Numbered from the stretch's first letter, positions 9,275 through 18,246 are shown. The stretch is DNA of 64,000 nt from Staphylococcus pettenkoferi (GCF_026659735.1 NZ_JANSKK010000005.1:248001-312000); one strand, 5' to 3'. A program made the numbers and translations. The notes: generated from the sequence alone by a model not told the origin.

Positions 9275-10594
9275 GTGCCTAAATGTAATGATATATCACA
9301 TATTCTAGGAATTAAAGTGAAGAATTTAAGAATTACGAGAGAGCTAGGTTTATACTTTTATAAACAGACGCAGTGTATATTTTATGAAGGTCATTTAACC
9401 TACAAGGCGAAAAGTTGTGATTTATGCGGAGCGCAAAATGAGAATGAAACTGTTATTAAACATGGTTCTCGTAAGACGAGAGTTTATATGGGGTTAGTAT
9501 TTGAACGCCCTGCATATTTATCTCTAAAAAAGCAACGCTTTTATTGTAAGGCGTGTCAGCGAACATATACAGCGAAAACACCTTATATTCGTTCACGTTG
9601 TCGAATCTCTACTGACGTTAAATTAGTAATTACGAAAAAGCTAGCTAAAATGAGATCTGAAAAGGATATTGCTTCAGATCACTTTGTTTCACCATCTACT
9701 GTCCATCGTCATCTTAAGTATTTAGCCGAAGAAATTAAGCCAAATCATAAGTTACCTCAGTATTTATCATTCGACGAATTTAAATCAACAAATGATGTAG
9801 CGAGTTCGATGAGCTTTATTTATTGTGATGCCGTCAATCATGATATTATTGAAATTTTACCTGATCGTCGTAAGTTCAAGTTAGAAGAACATTTTTTAAA
9901 GTTTTCTCCAGAGGAACGAAAGCGAGTCAAAGCCGTCACGATGGATATGTATCAACCGTATATGGATTTAGTTGAAGACCTGTTTCCTAACGCTAAAATA
10001 ATTATCGATCGTTTTCATATTGTACAAGCTGTTAACAGAGAAATTAACCGGTGTCGTGTCAGAGTAATGAACCAATTCAGAACCACAGAAAAGCGTAAAT
10101 ATAATAAGCTTAAACGTTATTGGAAGCGCCTTTTAATATCGCCTATAGATCTTGATCCAATTCATTATAAGTCTTACAGACTATTCGACTTTTCGCAGAG
10201 TGAGCACTCTCTCGTTCAATACTTAATAAACTTAGATGATCTATTACATGAAACTTATAAGGTAGGTCATCAAATACTCGACGCATTAAGATTAAATGAT
10301 ATCAATCAATTAACGTATGTACTTAAAAACTCAAAATCTAAGCCTATTTCTAAGGGCTTAAGGCGTGTGATGAATACTTTAATCAAGTATTTACCGTATA
10401 TAGAACACACAATTGATCATCCGCAATTAACTAACGGTCCATTAGAAGGTATTAATAACAAAATAAAATTAATCAAACGGGTATCTTACGGTTATAGAAA
10501 CTTTGAAAGCTTCAAAGCTAGAATACTCATTATTTCTAGGATGTTCGTAAGTGAATATAAAAAACGCACCAAACAACAAACTAAAGTTGCTTAG
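9275..10594 (+). CDS. ISL3-family transposase
   Basis: The transposase catalyses cut-and-paste movement of the surrounding element. I chose GTG 9275 (VPKCNDISHILGI) because AAAGGAGAG lies directly upstream and the resulting 439 residues equal the usual IS1181 transposase length; the frame is open back to 9170. Two CxxC pairs near residues 40-105 form the N-terminal zinc-binding region. The DDE domain shows CFDEFK-like LSFDEFKS, MDMYQPYMDLV and IIIDRFHIVQAVNR, and the terminal part has GPLEGINNKIKLIKR, all typical of ISL3. No stop or frameshift is present. Confidence 0.93.
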   Translation: MPKCNDISHILGIKVKNLRITRELGLYFYKQTQCIFYEGHLTYKAKSCDLCGAQNENETVIKHGSRKTRVYMGLVFERPAYLSLKKQRFYCKACQRTYTAKTPYIRSRCRISTDVKLVITKKLAKMRSEKDIASDHFVSPSTVHRHLKYLAEEIKPNHKLPQYLSFDEFKSTNDVASSMSFIYCDAVNHDIIEILPDRRKFKLEEHFLKFSPEERKRVKAVTMDMYQPYMDLVEDLFPNAKIIIDRFHIVQAVNREINRCRVRVMNQFRTTEKRKYNKLKRYWKRLLISPIDLDPIHYKSYRLFDFSQSEHSLVQYLINLDDLLHETYKVGHQILDALRLNDINQLTYVLKNSKSKPISKGLRRVMNTLIKYLPYIEHTIDHPQLTNGPLEGINNKIKLIKRVSYGYRNFESFKARILIISRMFVSEYKKRTKQQTKVA

Positions 10595-10653
10595 TGCGTT
10601 TAATCCTCACCAACCATTATTGACAAGGAGCCTAAGGAGGCTGTTCGTAAACA

Positions 10654-11346
10654 TTAATATGTTTTTACTCTTCTTAATTTATAAGTGTTAGAAGAAAAGT
10701 TAGGTAATGTATAAGGTGAGACGACTGGAGTTGGGGAAGACATTGCTTTTCTACCAATACCATATCTGTATGCTTGATAGACAATTTTAGAACAGTATGT
10801 TGGATTTTTTTTAGACAAATAGCCATTAATACCGTATCTATATTTTTTTCCTACATAATTTTTTCTTGCCCATTTAGCCGCTTTAGCTCCAGCTCCGCGT
10901 TTCTTAGATCGATATATTTTTAACCATTTTCCTTTTTTACTATATCTTTTTTTAAACCAAGATAAAGAATGAGTAGCTGGGTGATGACCATTACCATATA
11001 TATGTAATATCTTTTTGCTACTTATTGCTATTGCGGCATGTCCAGTTAAGCCAAATGAAGGAGTACCATTCGTTATTAAAACATCTCCTGCTTTTAAATG
11101 AAATTTTGAGCGAGTCGCTACATCACTGTCAGTTTCATTTTCAATCTGTTCTTTTCCTTGCTCAGAGTCTTGTAGAAATTGATTCCATTGTTCTTGAGTA
11201 ACAGAATTGTCTAACGTTCCATCACTTCGTAATTCCTGGTAATTTGTTGTATTCTTTTCGTCAGCTTTTGCTGTATCAAAGAAACTTGTTGATGTAAAAG
11301 ATAATGTAAATAATAAAGTGAAAACGAAAATTAAAACTTTCTTCAA
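10654..11346 (-). CDS. Secreted YiiX-like (permuted NlpC/P60) cysteine hydrolase
   Basis: The 230-residue protein begins with a Sec signal peptide (MKKVLIFVFTLLFTLSF, cleavage likely near AKADE). TTG 11346 follows a GGAGAGG site. The mature part contains GDVLITNG, a TGHAAIAI histidine motif and a C-terminal TYCSKIVYQAY cysteine. The order His then Cys is the permuted arrangement of YiiX/YebB-type NlpC/P60 enzymes, which hydrolyse amide or ester bonds in cell-wall or lipid substrates. A very basic loop (KKRYSKKGKWLKIYRSKK) suggests binding to an anionic polymer. It lies between two ISL3 sequences in opposite orientation. Substrate unknown. Confidence 0.7.
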   Translation of the reverse strand: MKKVLIFVFTLLFTLSFTSTSFFDTAKADEKNTTNYQELRSDGTLDNSVTQEQWNQFLQDSEQGKEQIENETDSDVATRSKFHLKAGDVLITNGTPSFGLTGHAAIAISSKKILHIYGNGHHPATHSLSWFKKRYSKKGKWLKIYRSKKRGAGAKAAKWARKNYVGKKYRYGINGYLSKKNPTYCSKIVYQAYRYGIGRKAMSSPTPVVSPYTLPNFSSNTYKLRRVKTY

Positions 11347-11455
11347 ATAAATCCTCTCCTTATAAATAAACTATTTACAATAATACTATACATCAATTAA
11401 AATAATAATAAAAGACATGAATAAATATATTAATAATAACAAAGGAGATTTATAA

Positions 11456-11821
11456 ATGAATAAATACTTGATATATGTTGCTTGCTTGATTGCGCTAATC
11501 CCAATAGAGTTTTTCTGTTTGTTCTTTGATTACAAGAAAGAAATATCATTTTTCTATATAGTCCTATTTATTATGTCAGCTGTTATTGGTTTTTTCGCTA
11601 GAAATTATAAACAATATATTTTGATATTAATAAGTAGAATAATTGGAACTATAATATCCGTAGTATGTACACAACTATTCATTAATACTTTTGCTTCAAA
11701 TGGATATTTCAAACCTTTTGGTGCTTCTGGTTATGCTATCTTCTTGGGCATTTTGTCTCAGCTTATAATTTTAGCAATTATAGGTATAATCTTTGTATTC
11801 AGACCAAGAAGAAATAAATAA
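11456..11821 (+). CDS. Small four-segment membrane protein, unknown function
   Basis: The 121-residue protein begins at ATG 11456 after AAAGGAG. It has about four hydrophobic segments (residues 5-22, 31-48, 56-75, 92-113) and ends RPRRNK. No conserved motif is recognised. It diverges from the secreted YiiX-like gene and lies inside the mobile zone, so it may have arrived with it. Confidence 0.6.
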   Translation: MNKYLIYVACLIALIPIEFFCLFFDYKKEISFFYIVLFIMSAVIGFFARNYKQYILILISRIIGTIISVVCTQLFINTFASNGYFKPFGASGYAIFLGILSQLIILAIIGIIFVFRPRRNK

Positions 11822-11946
11822 TTATCTGTTTCACTTTAAATACAGAGAAATATAGTCGTAAATTTCAAGTTTAACTTAGCCACCTATTCTTGATTGGCTC
11901 ATGTTATTTCGAAGTCGTTATTTTTATTCATGTCGTACCTTTTATA

Positions 11947-12036
11947 TGGAGAAGGCACAGCGTTAACCTTATAGGTGAACAGATGCTTTTCCCTTCTGTT
12001 CCCTATGGGGAGAAACGCTGTGACGGCAGGCTCCAT
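11947..12036. other. Ninety-base nested hairpin element of unknown identity
   Basis: Four paired layers are nested: ATGGAG with CTCCAT, CACAGCGTT with AACGCTGTG (perfect), CCTTATAGG with CCCTATGGGG, and GAACAGA with TCTGTTC. The element stands just outside the decayed IS30-type sequence. It could be a transposon-end structure, a non-coding RNA or a relic; no T-run follows on either strand. The rest of 11822-12055 shows no gene. Confidence 0.5.
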
Positions 12037-12059
12037 GTCAAAGGGCTTAAAAAGTTATT

Positions 12060-12980
12060 CACCTAGATTAAGCTTTTGAAGTTCATGACTAAACCACTCA
12101 AGCGGGGTTTGACCCTCTAAACTTTTCTAGGATAACTATTCATATATCGTTGGATCGTCTGAACCTTGCGATCTGAAATATCGATTAATCGCATACCTTT
12201 CGGTAAGAAACGACGAATTAATTTATGTTGATTTTCGCTCGTTCCTCTTTCTCATGAGACAAACGGATGGGTAAAATAGATTGAAACCTGATCTTTAAGA
12301 AGTAACGTTAATAAACTAAATTCATAGCCACTATCAGCCGTTATCGATTTGAATATAGGGTTCATATAAGTCCCAAGTTGTGTCTGAAGACGGGGAATAA
12401 CTCGCGTCACAGCTTGTGCACGCTTGTTTTCAATCAAGGTAAGTATTTCAAAACGTGTCTTGCGTTCAACAAGTGTTAAGCGTACAGGTTCTGATTTATC
12501 TTTCGAACCAATAACGGTACCAACTTCCTAATGTCTAAAGTCTTCACGCGTTTCAACTGCTTGAGGTCGTTCTTCAATACTCATACCTAATACACGTTGA
12601 TGAGAGTGATGATATGTCTCGTTTTTAGAACGTCGACGACATTTCTCTTGAAGATGAATGTTCCGCGTCTTTAACTGACCTTTATCAATACACGCGTACA
12701 AAGTCGTTGTACAAGGAATTGGCTTATCTTCGAAAGTATCGTGACGCTTCGCGTCCAAAATAAGCGCTTCAGGTGACCAATGATCATCTAACATCTTCAT
12801 ATCAGCCCATTCAAGAAAACCAGGATTTTGTGCACGACTCACTTTAGGGCTACAATTTAATTGATTTTGTTCATATTGAAGATGCGCGCATTCAGGCTCG
12901 TAATCAAAAGTACCATATTCATAGACGGTATCTTTATATTTTTGACGTTGTTTGATCTGATAGGTGCAGCCTGGTTTCAT
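12060..12980 (-). pseudogene. Decayed IS30-family transposase
   Basis: Two fragments in different frames on the minus strand (12980-12528 and 12437-12252) are parts of one IS30-type transposase. The upstream part has the residues WSPEALILDAKRHDTFEDKPIPCTTTLYACIDKG, typical of the helix-turn-helix/linker region; the downstream part carries KSITADSGYEFS (the second DDE aspartate region) and VIPRL. Remnants of the C-terminus (RYMNSYPRK-like) continue with stops to about 12060. The first third of the gene is missing and replaced by an ISL3 fragment. Confidence 0.75.
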
Positions 12981-13016
12981 TTCGTTGTGAATGGTTTGAG
13001 GTGCGTTTATTTATAA

Positions 13017-13230
13017 AAGTGTAAACCTAAATCTCTCGTAATTCTTAAATTCTTCACTTTAATTCCTAGAATATGTGATATATCATTACATTTAGGCACA
13101 ATATCTCTCCTTTTTAGTTTGTAGAGGTACTTACTATTATAGAGATATTCGTGCCTTTTTTGGTGAATAAAGAAAATTAACGGCTAGTGATTTTTTTCAT
13201 CGCCAACCGTTAAAAGTGTACAGCCTTTAT
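13017..13230 (-). mobile_element. Inverted left-end fragment of the ISL3-type element
   Basis: Read on the minus strand, this stretch reproduces the left end and first ~24 codons of the ISL3 element at 9150-9350 with few differences, including the AAAGGAGAG ribosome site and GTGCCTAAATGTAATGATAT start. The outer inverted repeat and most of the transposase are missing. The fragment abuts the decayed IS30-type gene. Confidence 0.85.
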
Positions 13231-13233
13231 TAT

Positions 13234-13274
13234 AGAGCGAGTTAGATTAAACCCATTTTAATCCAACCCGCTCT
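13234..13274. terminator. Strong hairpin beside the ISL3 fragment
   Basis: AGAGCGAGTTAGATTAAA pairs with TTTTAATCCAACCCGCTCT around a four-base loop, with G-T pairs. It lies downstream of the SpoIIM-like gene on the minus strand and likely stops its transcript. Confidence 0.5.
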
Positions 13275-13325
13275 CTAGCATTAAATAGACCTGTTGATTC
13301 GAACTAATAAAGCAATTATTGATTT

Positions 13326-13934
13326 TTAATTCATTAAATTTGAGAGGAAATCGGCTATATATGTTTCAGCGAATGCTGCTAATATAACCAATGGTATAGA
13401 TATAAATAAATATATTTTTGCTAAGTTAAGTAAACTTATTTTAAAAGAATATTTATCCTTTTTATCTTTTCTGAATAGATTATATACTTTCTGTGTTACT
13501 GATTTATTTAGTATATAAAGGCCACTAACAAACACACAATAACTCATAACTTCTAAAGTATAATGGGGGATATATGCTATAAAGTTGGTTAAACCTTTAT
13601 ATGTATCAAAGTTAATGAGAAAGCCAAACATTATACCAGGAATAATTACAGTGACTATTAAATTTATAGTATATAAAAAAGGTATTGGTATTAATGCTAA
13701 TAAAAGCATTTGAACTGGTACATAAAATCCATTAGTTTGTATAAACCCCCAAACTTTTGTTAAGCCATGAGTTTCGCTGACTCTTTTGGGGGATTTAGAG
13801 CCTAATTGTTTTAAGAATTCTTCTGTAGGGTGAAAAAAGAAAGCAAGAACTATTGTTATCAATAACAAAATCGTTGTCATTATGAATATTTTCAATGTTC
13901 TTTTTAAATAATTAGAATCTTTTATATTAAGCAT
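13326..13934 (-). CDS. SpoIIM-like (stage II sporulation protein M family) membrane protein
   Basis: The 202-residue protein has five to six hydrophobic segments. A central FGFIQTNGFYVPVQMLLLAL stretch, a glycine-containing membrane segment and the motif IPHYTLEVMSYCVFVSGLYI fit the SpoIIM/DUF95 family (conserved P-H-x3-E-x7-G). Outside spore formers such proteins are found next to ABC transporters and bacteriocin loci, where some contribute to immunity. No partner gene is visible here. ATG 13934 follows AAAGGAGA on the minus strand. Confidence 0.65.
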   Translation of the reverse strand: MLNIKDSNYLKRTLKIFIMTTILLLITIVLAFFFHPTEEFLKQLGSKSPKRVSETHGLTKVWGFIQTNGFYVPVQMLLLALIPIPFLYTINLIVTVIIPGIMFGFLINFDTYKGLTNFIAYIPHYTLEVMSYCVFVSGLYILNKSVTQKVYNLFRKDKKDKYSFKISLLNLAKIYLFISIPLVILAAFAETYIADFLSNLMN

Positions 13935-14644
13935 ATTATCTCCTTTAGGCTGATATTTTGAAACGAGTTTCTTTTTGTCTTGATACTATATAGAAACAAC
14001 GTACTTTTTAAAAACATTATTTTAGCCTTGCTACACAACCGTTAATTTAATCTTTATACCTAAGAGTTTATTTATTTTAGGTGTTTTTTATATTCCTTAT
14101 AATTGTATGGCTCTTTCATTTTCTTACTACTTACATAAACTGTTGGTGCTTGTTTAACACTTTTATCTTTATATCATTTCACACCTCTTTTAGCATCCTT
14201 CCGTGATTAGCTATTTTCGTTCTATAATCTTTTTTGATTTTATTTGCTTTACTCTTAGTTAAATTTGATTTGTTTATCTATTTATAGAATAACTTTTTAG
14301 TTATGCTTTTATTCTTATGATTAGGTTGTTTTGAAAAACATAAGTCTTTGTAATTTTAAAGATTTATTAGGCACTCTATTTTCAGCGGCATGAGCTGCAC
14401 GAGAACCTATGACAGAATCTTTGTATAAAATTGCCGTATTGCATAATTTTATTTTTAGGTTTATGATTCCTACTAAAAATTAGCAAGCAAGATAACATTA
14501 GTTTCATAATTTTTTTACCTTTTTATTATATTATATTTAAAATTAATCAAAAAAGTCAATAGTTCAACGAATATGAATAAACAATAAATATCCCTAAATG
14601 AACGGCACTGCCCACTTAATATAGGACTCATATAAAAATACTTG
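13935..14644. other. Gene-free stretch with decayed coding traces
   Basis: No open frame of useful length is present. On the minus strand around 14340-14520 short in-frame pieces (for example one containing GSRAAHAAENRV) suggest a heavily mutated gene, but I cannot identify it. The stretch lies between the SpoIIM-like gene and an IS3-type remnant. Confidence 0.4.
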
Positions 14645-14960
14645 AATTAGGCTACTCATTTTCTGTACTGCACAGGAGATAAGTAGCCTAATTTTTGTTG
14701 AACTCGATTATTATTATAGTTTTCAATATACTTTCGAGAATATCTTTTACAATGAAAGTAGAGTTATTTAACTCATTATTGAGACAACATGTTTCACACT
14801 TTAGCGAGAAATGGAAACATTCTATCGGGGCATTATCAGCAGGTGTGCTTTTGCAAGACATACTTCTGATAAAGCCTTTTTCTTCGCCTAATTTCTTTAG
14901 TCGTAAACCCTTCTGCTTTCATCTACACAACTTTAAACTTTGTTTCAACTGAATACGCCA
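14645..14960 (-). pseudogene. Remnant of an IS3-family transposase (OrfB C-terminus)
   Basis: Minus-strand translation gives pieces such as SMSCKSTPADNAPIECFHFSLKCE and YIENYNNNRVQQKLGY, which correspond to the final DDE block and C-terminal end of IS3/IS150-type OrfB proteins. Frame changes and the missing upstream two thirds show it is dead. Confidence 0.75.
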
Positions 14961-15101
14961 CACTGGGAATAGAAAAAAACACTTTCGTATAATTCGCTTT
15001 ACTGAATTCAACGAAAGTGTCTTCTAAATGGGGTTAATCTATTACCGGTCAAATATAACCTTTATCTGAACAGTAATCTCAATATAGCTCCATTTACCAT
15101 T

Positions 15102-15596
15102 CTATTCATCTTCATCTGTTGGCAAGAGGTCGTGGTTAAAGATAGGGGATTCTTGCAATATAGAGTAATAGTTCTCCCCACTGTATATGATATGATCCCA
15201 TAAGTTGATCTGCATGATATGACATACCTGCTTCATAAGATGTGTCATTTCTATATCTTCAACAGAAGGGATTACGTAACCACTCGGGTGATTGTGCGTA
15301 ATAATAATACTTGCCGCATTTGAAAGGATAGCGACTTTCATTAGTTCACGCGGATGGACAGTACTATGACATAGATCTCCTATAGCGACGATTTGTAAAT
15401 GAGTGGGTTCGCATCTCGCATTCAAGCATATTATTGAAAGATGTTCTCTGTCACGTTCTCCAAGATAATTTTGTACGATATCCACTGCATCTTTTGTGTC
15501 AAGTACTGCATTTTTTTCGAAAACAATTGTCTTTATATACTTTAGTACCACATCTACTATTTTGATTTTCTTCATTTTAATCTGCTCCCTTATCAT
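15102..15596 (-). CDS. RadC/JAB-domain protein (MPN-like metalloprotease fold)
   Basis: This 164-residue protein contains the JAMM-type motif HNHPSG followed by S-x2-D (IITHNHPSGYVIPSVED), the conserved C-terminal domain of RadC. Full RadC has an additional N-terminal helix-hairpin-helix domain; here that domain is absent, as in the short RadC proteins carried on staphylococcal cassettes and other mobile elements. Its role is unsettled; it is not a proven repair protein. ATG 15575 (MKKIKIVDV) with GGGAGCAG upstream is a likely alternative start to the more distal 15596. Confidence 0.85.
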   Translation of the reverse strand: MIREQIKMKKIKIVDVVLKYIKTIVFEKNAVLDTKDAVDIVQNYLGERDREHLSIICLNARCEPTHLQIVAIGDLCHSTVHPRELMKVAILSNAASIIITHNHPSGYVIPSVEDIEMTHLMKQVCHIMQINLWDHIIYSGENYYSILQESPIFNHDLLPTDEDE

Positions 15597-15762
15597 TTGC
15601 TGAGATTTCTAAATTTAGACGTTGATTTTTCACTTAAGAGTCACACCATTAAAGTTAAAAGTACATTTGATTATCTCTGTTAAGATGTTTTCTAGATTTA
15701 TGATTAATTGTGTTTAAAGAATAACTAATTTCATCTTGAGCGACCTTTACTAAAGCTGTTCG

Positions 15763-15828
15763 TTTAAGGAAAATGTTCCTTAAAATACGTGTTGTTAAAA
15801 AAGACAGCCCCACACATTAGGGCTGTCT
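15763..15828. other. Paired hairpins: perfect 9-bp dyad and minus-strand terminator
   Basis: TTTAAGGAA-AATG-TTCCTTAAA (15763-15784) is a perfect dyad. Next, AGACAGCCC pairs with GGGCTGTCT (15802-15828), and on the minus strand it is followed by six T, so it would terminate a leftward transcript coming from the duplicated module. Confidence 0.55.
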
Positions 15829-15832
15829 CACA

Positions 15833-16247
15833 CGTTAGTGATTAGAAATGCTTTGCACAATTAATTTTATAAACCTGACCGGTAAATATATCGGTTTAAA
15901 AACATTACTTAATATTAATTACCATCAGTGATAGGTTAGAGTATCAGGGTTTAATACAAAAATAGCTTTGATAAATACTTTAATAGTATTTATAAGGGAA
16001 GGAAGTAGCCCATTGAAACAGGCTATCCTTCCTTTTAGTTATCAAAAGCACTTTGTACAATTATTTTTATAAACCCAACCATTAAATATACGGGATTAAG
16101 AACAATTACTTAACGTTAACTTTCACAAATATAAGTCATAGTATATAGCATGAGGTACATATTCAATGACGAGTATTTATAAACACGTTAACTGTAATTT
16201 TTAAGGAGGGGGGATAGCCTAGTGTTATAGACTATCCGCTCCTTTTC
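15833..16247 (+). repeat. Tandem duplication of a ~200-bp non-coding module, each ending in a hairpin
   Basis: Copy A (from about 15846) and copy B (from about 16046) align at a 200-base offset: CTTTGCACAATTAATTTTAT against CTTTGTACAATTATTTTTAT, continuing for about 75 bases at roughly three-quarter identity. The middle parts differ. Each copy ends in a hairpin with a T-run on the plus strand: 15996-16036 and 16203-16244, both built on a TAGCC/GGCTA-type core and ending CTCCTTTT or TTCCTTTT. Short frames in the conserved block (LCTIxFINxTxKYxGL) occur in both copies but lack a convincing ribosome site. The pattern suggests two paralogous small RNA genes. Confidence 0.5.
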
Positions 16248-16317
16248 ATTTAATGAAACTTAAGTTATTAATACATACTTTTACATACAACAAGACAAAA
16301 CTAAAAACACTTTATCC

Positions 16318-16388
16318 ATGTATCTCTTCTAAATAACCAACGCTACAGGAATATTTAACGGGACTCTCCTGTATTGTCGAGAGATACA
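16318..16388. ncRNA. Nested hairpin, possible small RNA end
   Basis: GTATCTC pairs with GAGAGATAC and, inside it, ACAGGA pairs with TCCTGT. A T-rich tract follows on the plus strand. It could be the terminator of a small transcript starting downstream of the duplicated module. No coding sequence is present. Confidence 0.35.
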
Positions 16389-16529
16389 TTCTTTCTTTTC
16401 TTAATGAGGTTATTGATGAATAAATAAACGCTTTCCTTAATGATGTTGATTCTAGTTGTCATAGAAAGTTATTCAATGGTAAATCAATCGTTATTTGCTG
16501 AGTGCGACGGTTCATCTGAAAGTTGTTAA

Positions 16530-16885
16530 AGTGGAAAGTTGAGGATGAATATACATGATGTTTTAACAGGGGGAATTTCCACTATAAATATCGAGATCTA
16601 GAAGATTTAAACAATTTATTTGCTCACATAGTTTAGATTATTTAAGAGGTATCTCGATGATAGTGTGACATTATCCTTCAGATGTTTGTAAGTTGAAGTT
16701 TGAGAGTGTTGAGGTACATAGATTCTTAAAAAGATGAGCTTCATCGTTAGAAATTCTCATATCATCTTCTTAAGAACTATTAATTTTTTATTCTCCGATG
16801 TCACTTTGGAGAACTTCTCTCTTGAAGTCAACTTCAACTATCTCTAGTTATTAATATATTTTTTTCTGAGATGGGGGAGTTCAGC
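16530..16885. ncRNA. Candidate long structured RNA with at least five helices
   Basis: Successive perfect or near-perfect pairings are visible: AGTGGAAA/TTTCCACT (16530/16576), ATCGAGAT/ATCTCGAT (16590/16651), AGTTGAAGT/ACTTCAACT (16691/16831) enclosing TTCTTAAAAAGATGA/TCATCTTCTTAAGAA (16723/16762) and TTCTCC/GGAGAA (16791/16808), and finally GGAG/CTCC near 16875. The third forms a three-way junction. No open frame explains the sequence. Whether it is transcribed, and on which strand, is unknown. Confidence 0.4.
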
Positions 16886-17499
16886 TCCTTCTGTGATGTA
16901 TTAGAAATCAAACGCTTTGCGCTTTATAGGACCCTTTCGATTGATTCCTTAAGTCTATAATACAATAACTTGGCTAAAAATATAGTATCAATTTTACTTA
17001 TAAATGAAATATGGTAAATTTAGTGCGCTATTATATCATTTTGGTGGAAAATTTCGAATACTTAAAGTTTTCACTTTAATTCTATTCATATAGTTCAATT
17101 TTACTACTTGAATAGTGAAATTATTAGGTTATAAGGAGATTTTGTTAATAATTTGTGGTAATTATGATGATAATTTTAACTTCTCAAGAAGTAGTTTAGA
17201 AAGACAATGAAAATATTACGTTTTGAATCATTTAGAATGTGATTTTTTAACTCAGATTCAACCTTATTTTACCATTTTATCCGTAAAAGTATAGTGAAAA
17301 TTTAAAGAAATCACTGTAAAAATGAAGATAGAACTGAAATACTTGAAATGATATGGAAAGAATTGTTTTTAACTATCATTTAATATCTAAGTTGAAAAGG
17401 ATATAAAAGTTATGTAATGCTTATAGCAAGAAGGTAATAATGTGCGGTAGAGCTATCAAGTAGCAACAATATATTAACGACAAAGGTGGGGAGAGTACC
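16886..17499. other. AT-rich gene-free stretch before the DUF805 gene
   Basis: No supported gene. A single AAGGAG at about 17133 precedes only a very short frame with poor spacing. A ribosome site GGTGGGGAG directly precedes the gene at 17500. Confidence 0.5.
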
Positions 17500-17931
17500 A
17501 TGAATGCATATCGCTCATTCTGGCGACGCTACTTTGACTTTAAAGGGCATTCCACGCGAAAAGAATACTGGGTGCCAACGCTGGTTAATATAGTGATCAT
17601 GGCTATATTGCTTGTGTTGATTTATGCCAGTTCAAGTTCTAAGTTGGTTTGGCTAGTAAATATTCTCTCAGGAATTGTTCTTATATTTGTCATCGCGATG
17701 ATTATTCCACAAATTGCAGTACAAGTGCGACGATTACATGATATTAATCGTAAAGGGTTTCTCGTTTATTTATATCTGATAGTAGAAATAGTTGGGACCT
17801 TTACAAAAGAAGGTTGGGTACTAGATACTATCTTTGGTTTTATAAATTTAGTCTTAGGTATATGGCTCTTTGTCTACATGTGTTTAGGTACGCGAGAGCA
17901 CGTTGAGAAAGAAAAACGTCTTTGGATTTAA
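17500..17931 (+). CDS. DUF805 family membrane protein
   Basis: The 143-residue protein begins MNAYRSFWRRYFDFKGHSTRKEYW, the characteristic DUF805 start (F-W-x-R-Y-x-x-F-x-G-R-x-x-R-x-E-YW). Four hydrophobic segments follow, with RRLHDINRKG, the second family motif, in the loop after the second pair. The molecular role of the family is not known. Staphylococci often carry several copies. A terminator follows at 17935. Confidence 0.88.
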   Translation: MNAYRSFWRRYFDFKGHSTRKEYWVPTLVNIVIMAILLVLIYASSSSKLVWLVNILSGIVLIFVIAMIIPQIAVQVRRLHDINRKGFLVYLYLIVEIVGTFTKEGWVLDTIFGFINLVLGIWLFVYMCLGTREHVEKEKRLWI

Positions 17932-17934
17932 CGA

Positions 17935-17958
17935 GGTCACACATACGTGTGATCTTTC
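17935..17958 (+). terminator. Terminator after the DUF805 gene
   Basis: GGTCACAC pairs with GTGTGATC around a four-base loop, followed by a T-rich tract. Confidence 0.6.
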
Positions 17959-17961
17959 TTA

Positions 17962-18246
17962 GTGCTGTAAGGATGGAGTGGTGGGTGAGTTGTTTAAGGA
18001 CGGAGAAGAATTGACTATGTTAAATAACCATAGGCGATGATTTAAGAAAATGTGAAAAAACGAGTTGTTGAAATGAAGTATGGAGGTGCGAGGCGATATT
18101 TGAGAAAGTGATTGAAGAGCGGATGTGCGTTAGGTGAGTGTAAGTGTGGATGTGCGTAATGGAATAATTGAGAAAATGGACAAGTGAGTTGGGTAAGCGT
18201 GGATCTACATCTGACATTTATTGAGAAAATATGAAAGGACGAATAT
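17962..18246. other. Purine-rich gene-free stretch
   Basis: The plus strand is strongly enriched in G and A and poor in C. A short direct repeat GGATGTGCGT occurs at about 18119 and 18147. The open frame on the minus strand (18217-18020) is a composition artefact. I see no gene. Confidence 0.5.

Larger units (their letters stand above)
9067..10632 (+). mobile_element. ISL3-family insertion sequence (IS1181-like)
   Basis: Imperfect terminal inverted repeats GGCTCTTTGTCAA (9067-9079) and TTGACAAGGAGCC (10620-10632) enclose one transposase gene. Termini beginning GGCTC and the transposase type fit the ISL3 family, which usually makes 8-bp target duplications. The flanking 8-mers here (TTTTAAAA and TAAGGAGG) do not match, so the insertion may have recombined or decayed outside. 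The element looks intact and possibly active. Confidence 0.85.

Noticed and set aside
9059..10640. Target site duplication around the ISL3 element
   Set aside because: The flanking 8-mers TTTTAAAA and TAAGGAGG do not match.
12252..12980. Two separate genes on the minus strand
   Set aside because: They are frames of one broken IS30-type transposase.
15846..16110. Small peptide (LCTIxFINxTxKYxGL) encoded in both copies of the duplicated module
   Set aside because: The similarity follows from DNA identity, copy B lacks the ATG and neither has a ribosome site, so it is not listed as a gene.
18020..18217. Minus-strand frame in the purine-rich gap
   Set aside because: Ser/His/Thr-rich product from skewed composition, with no ribosome site or known motif.
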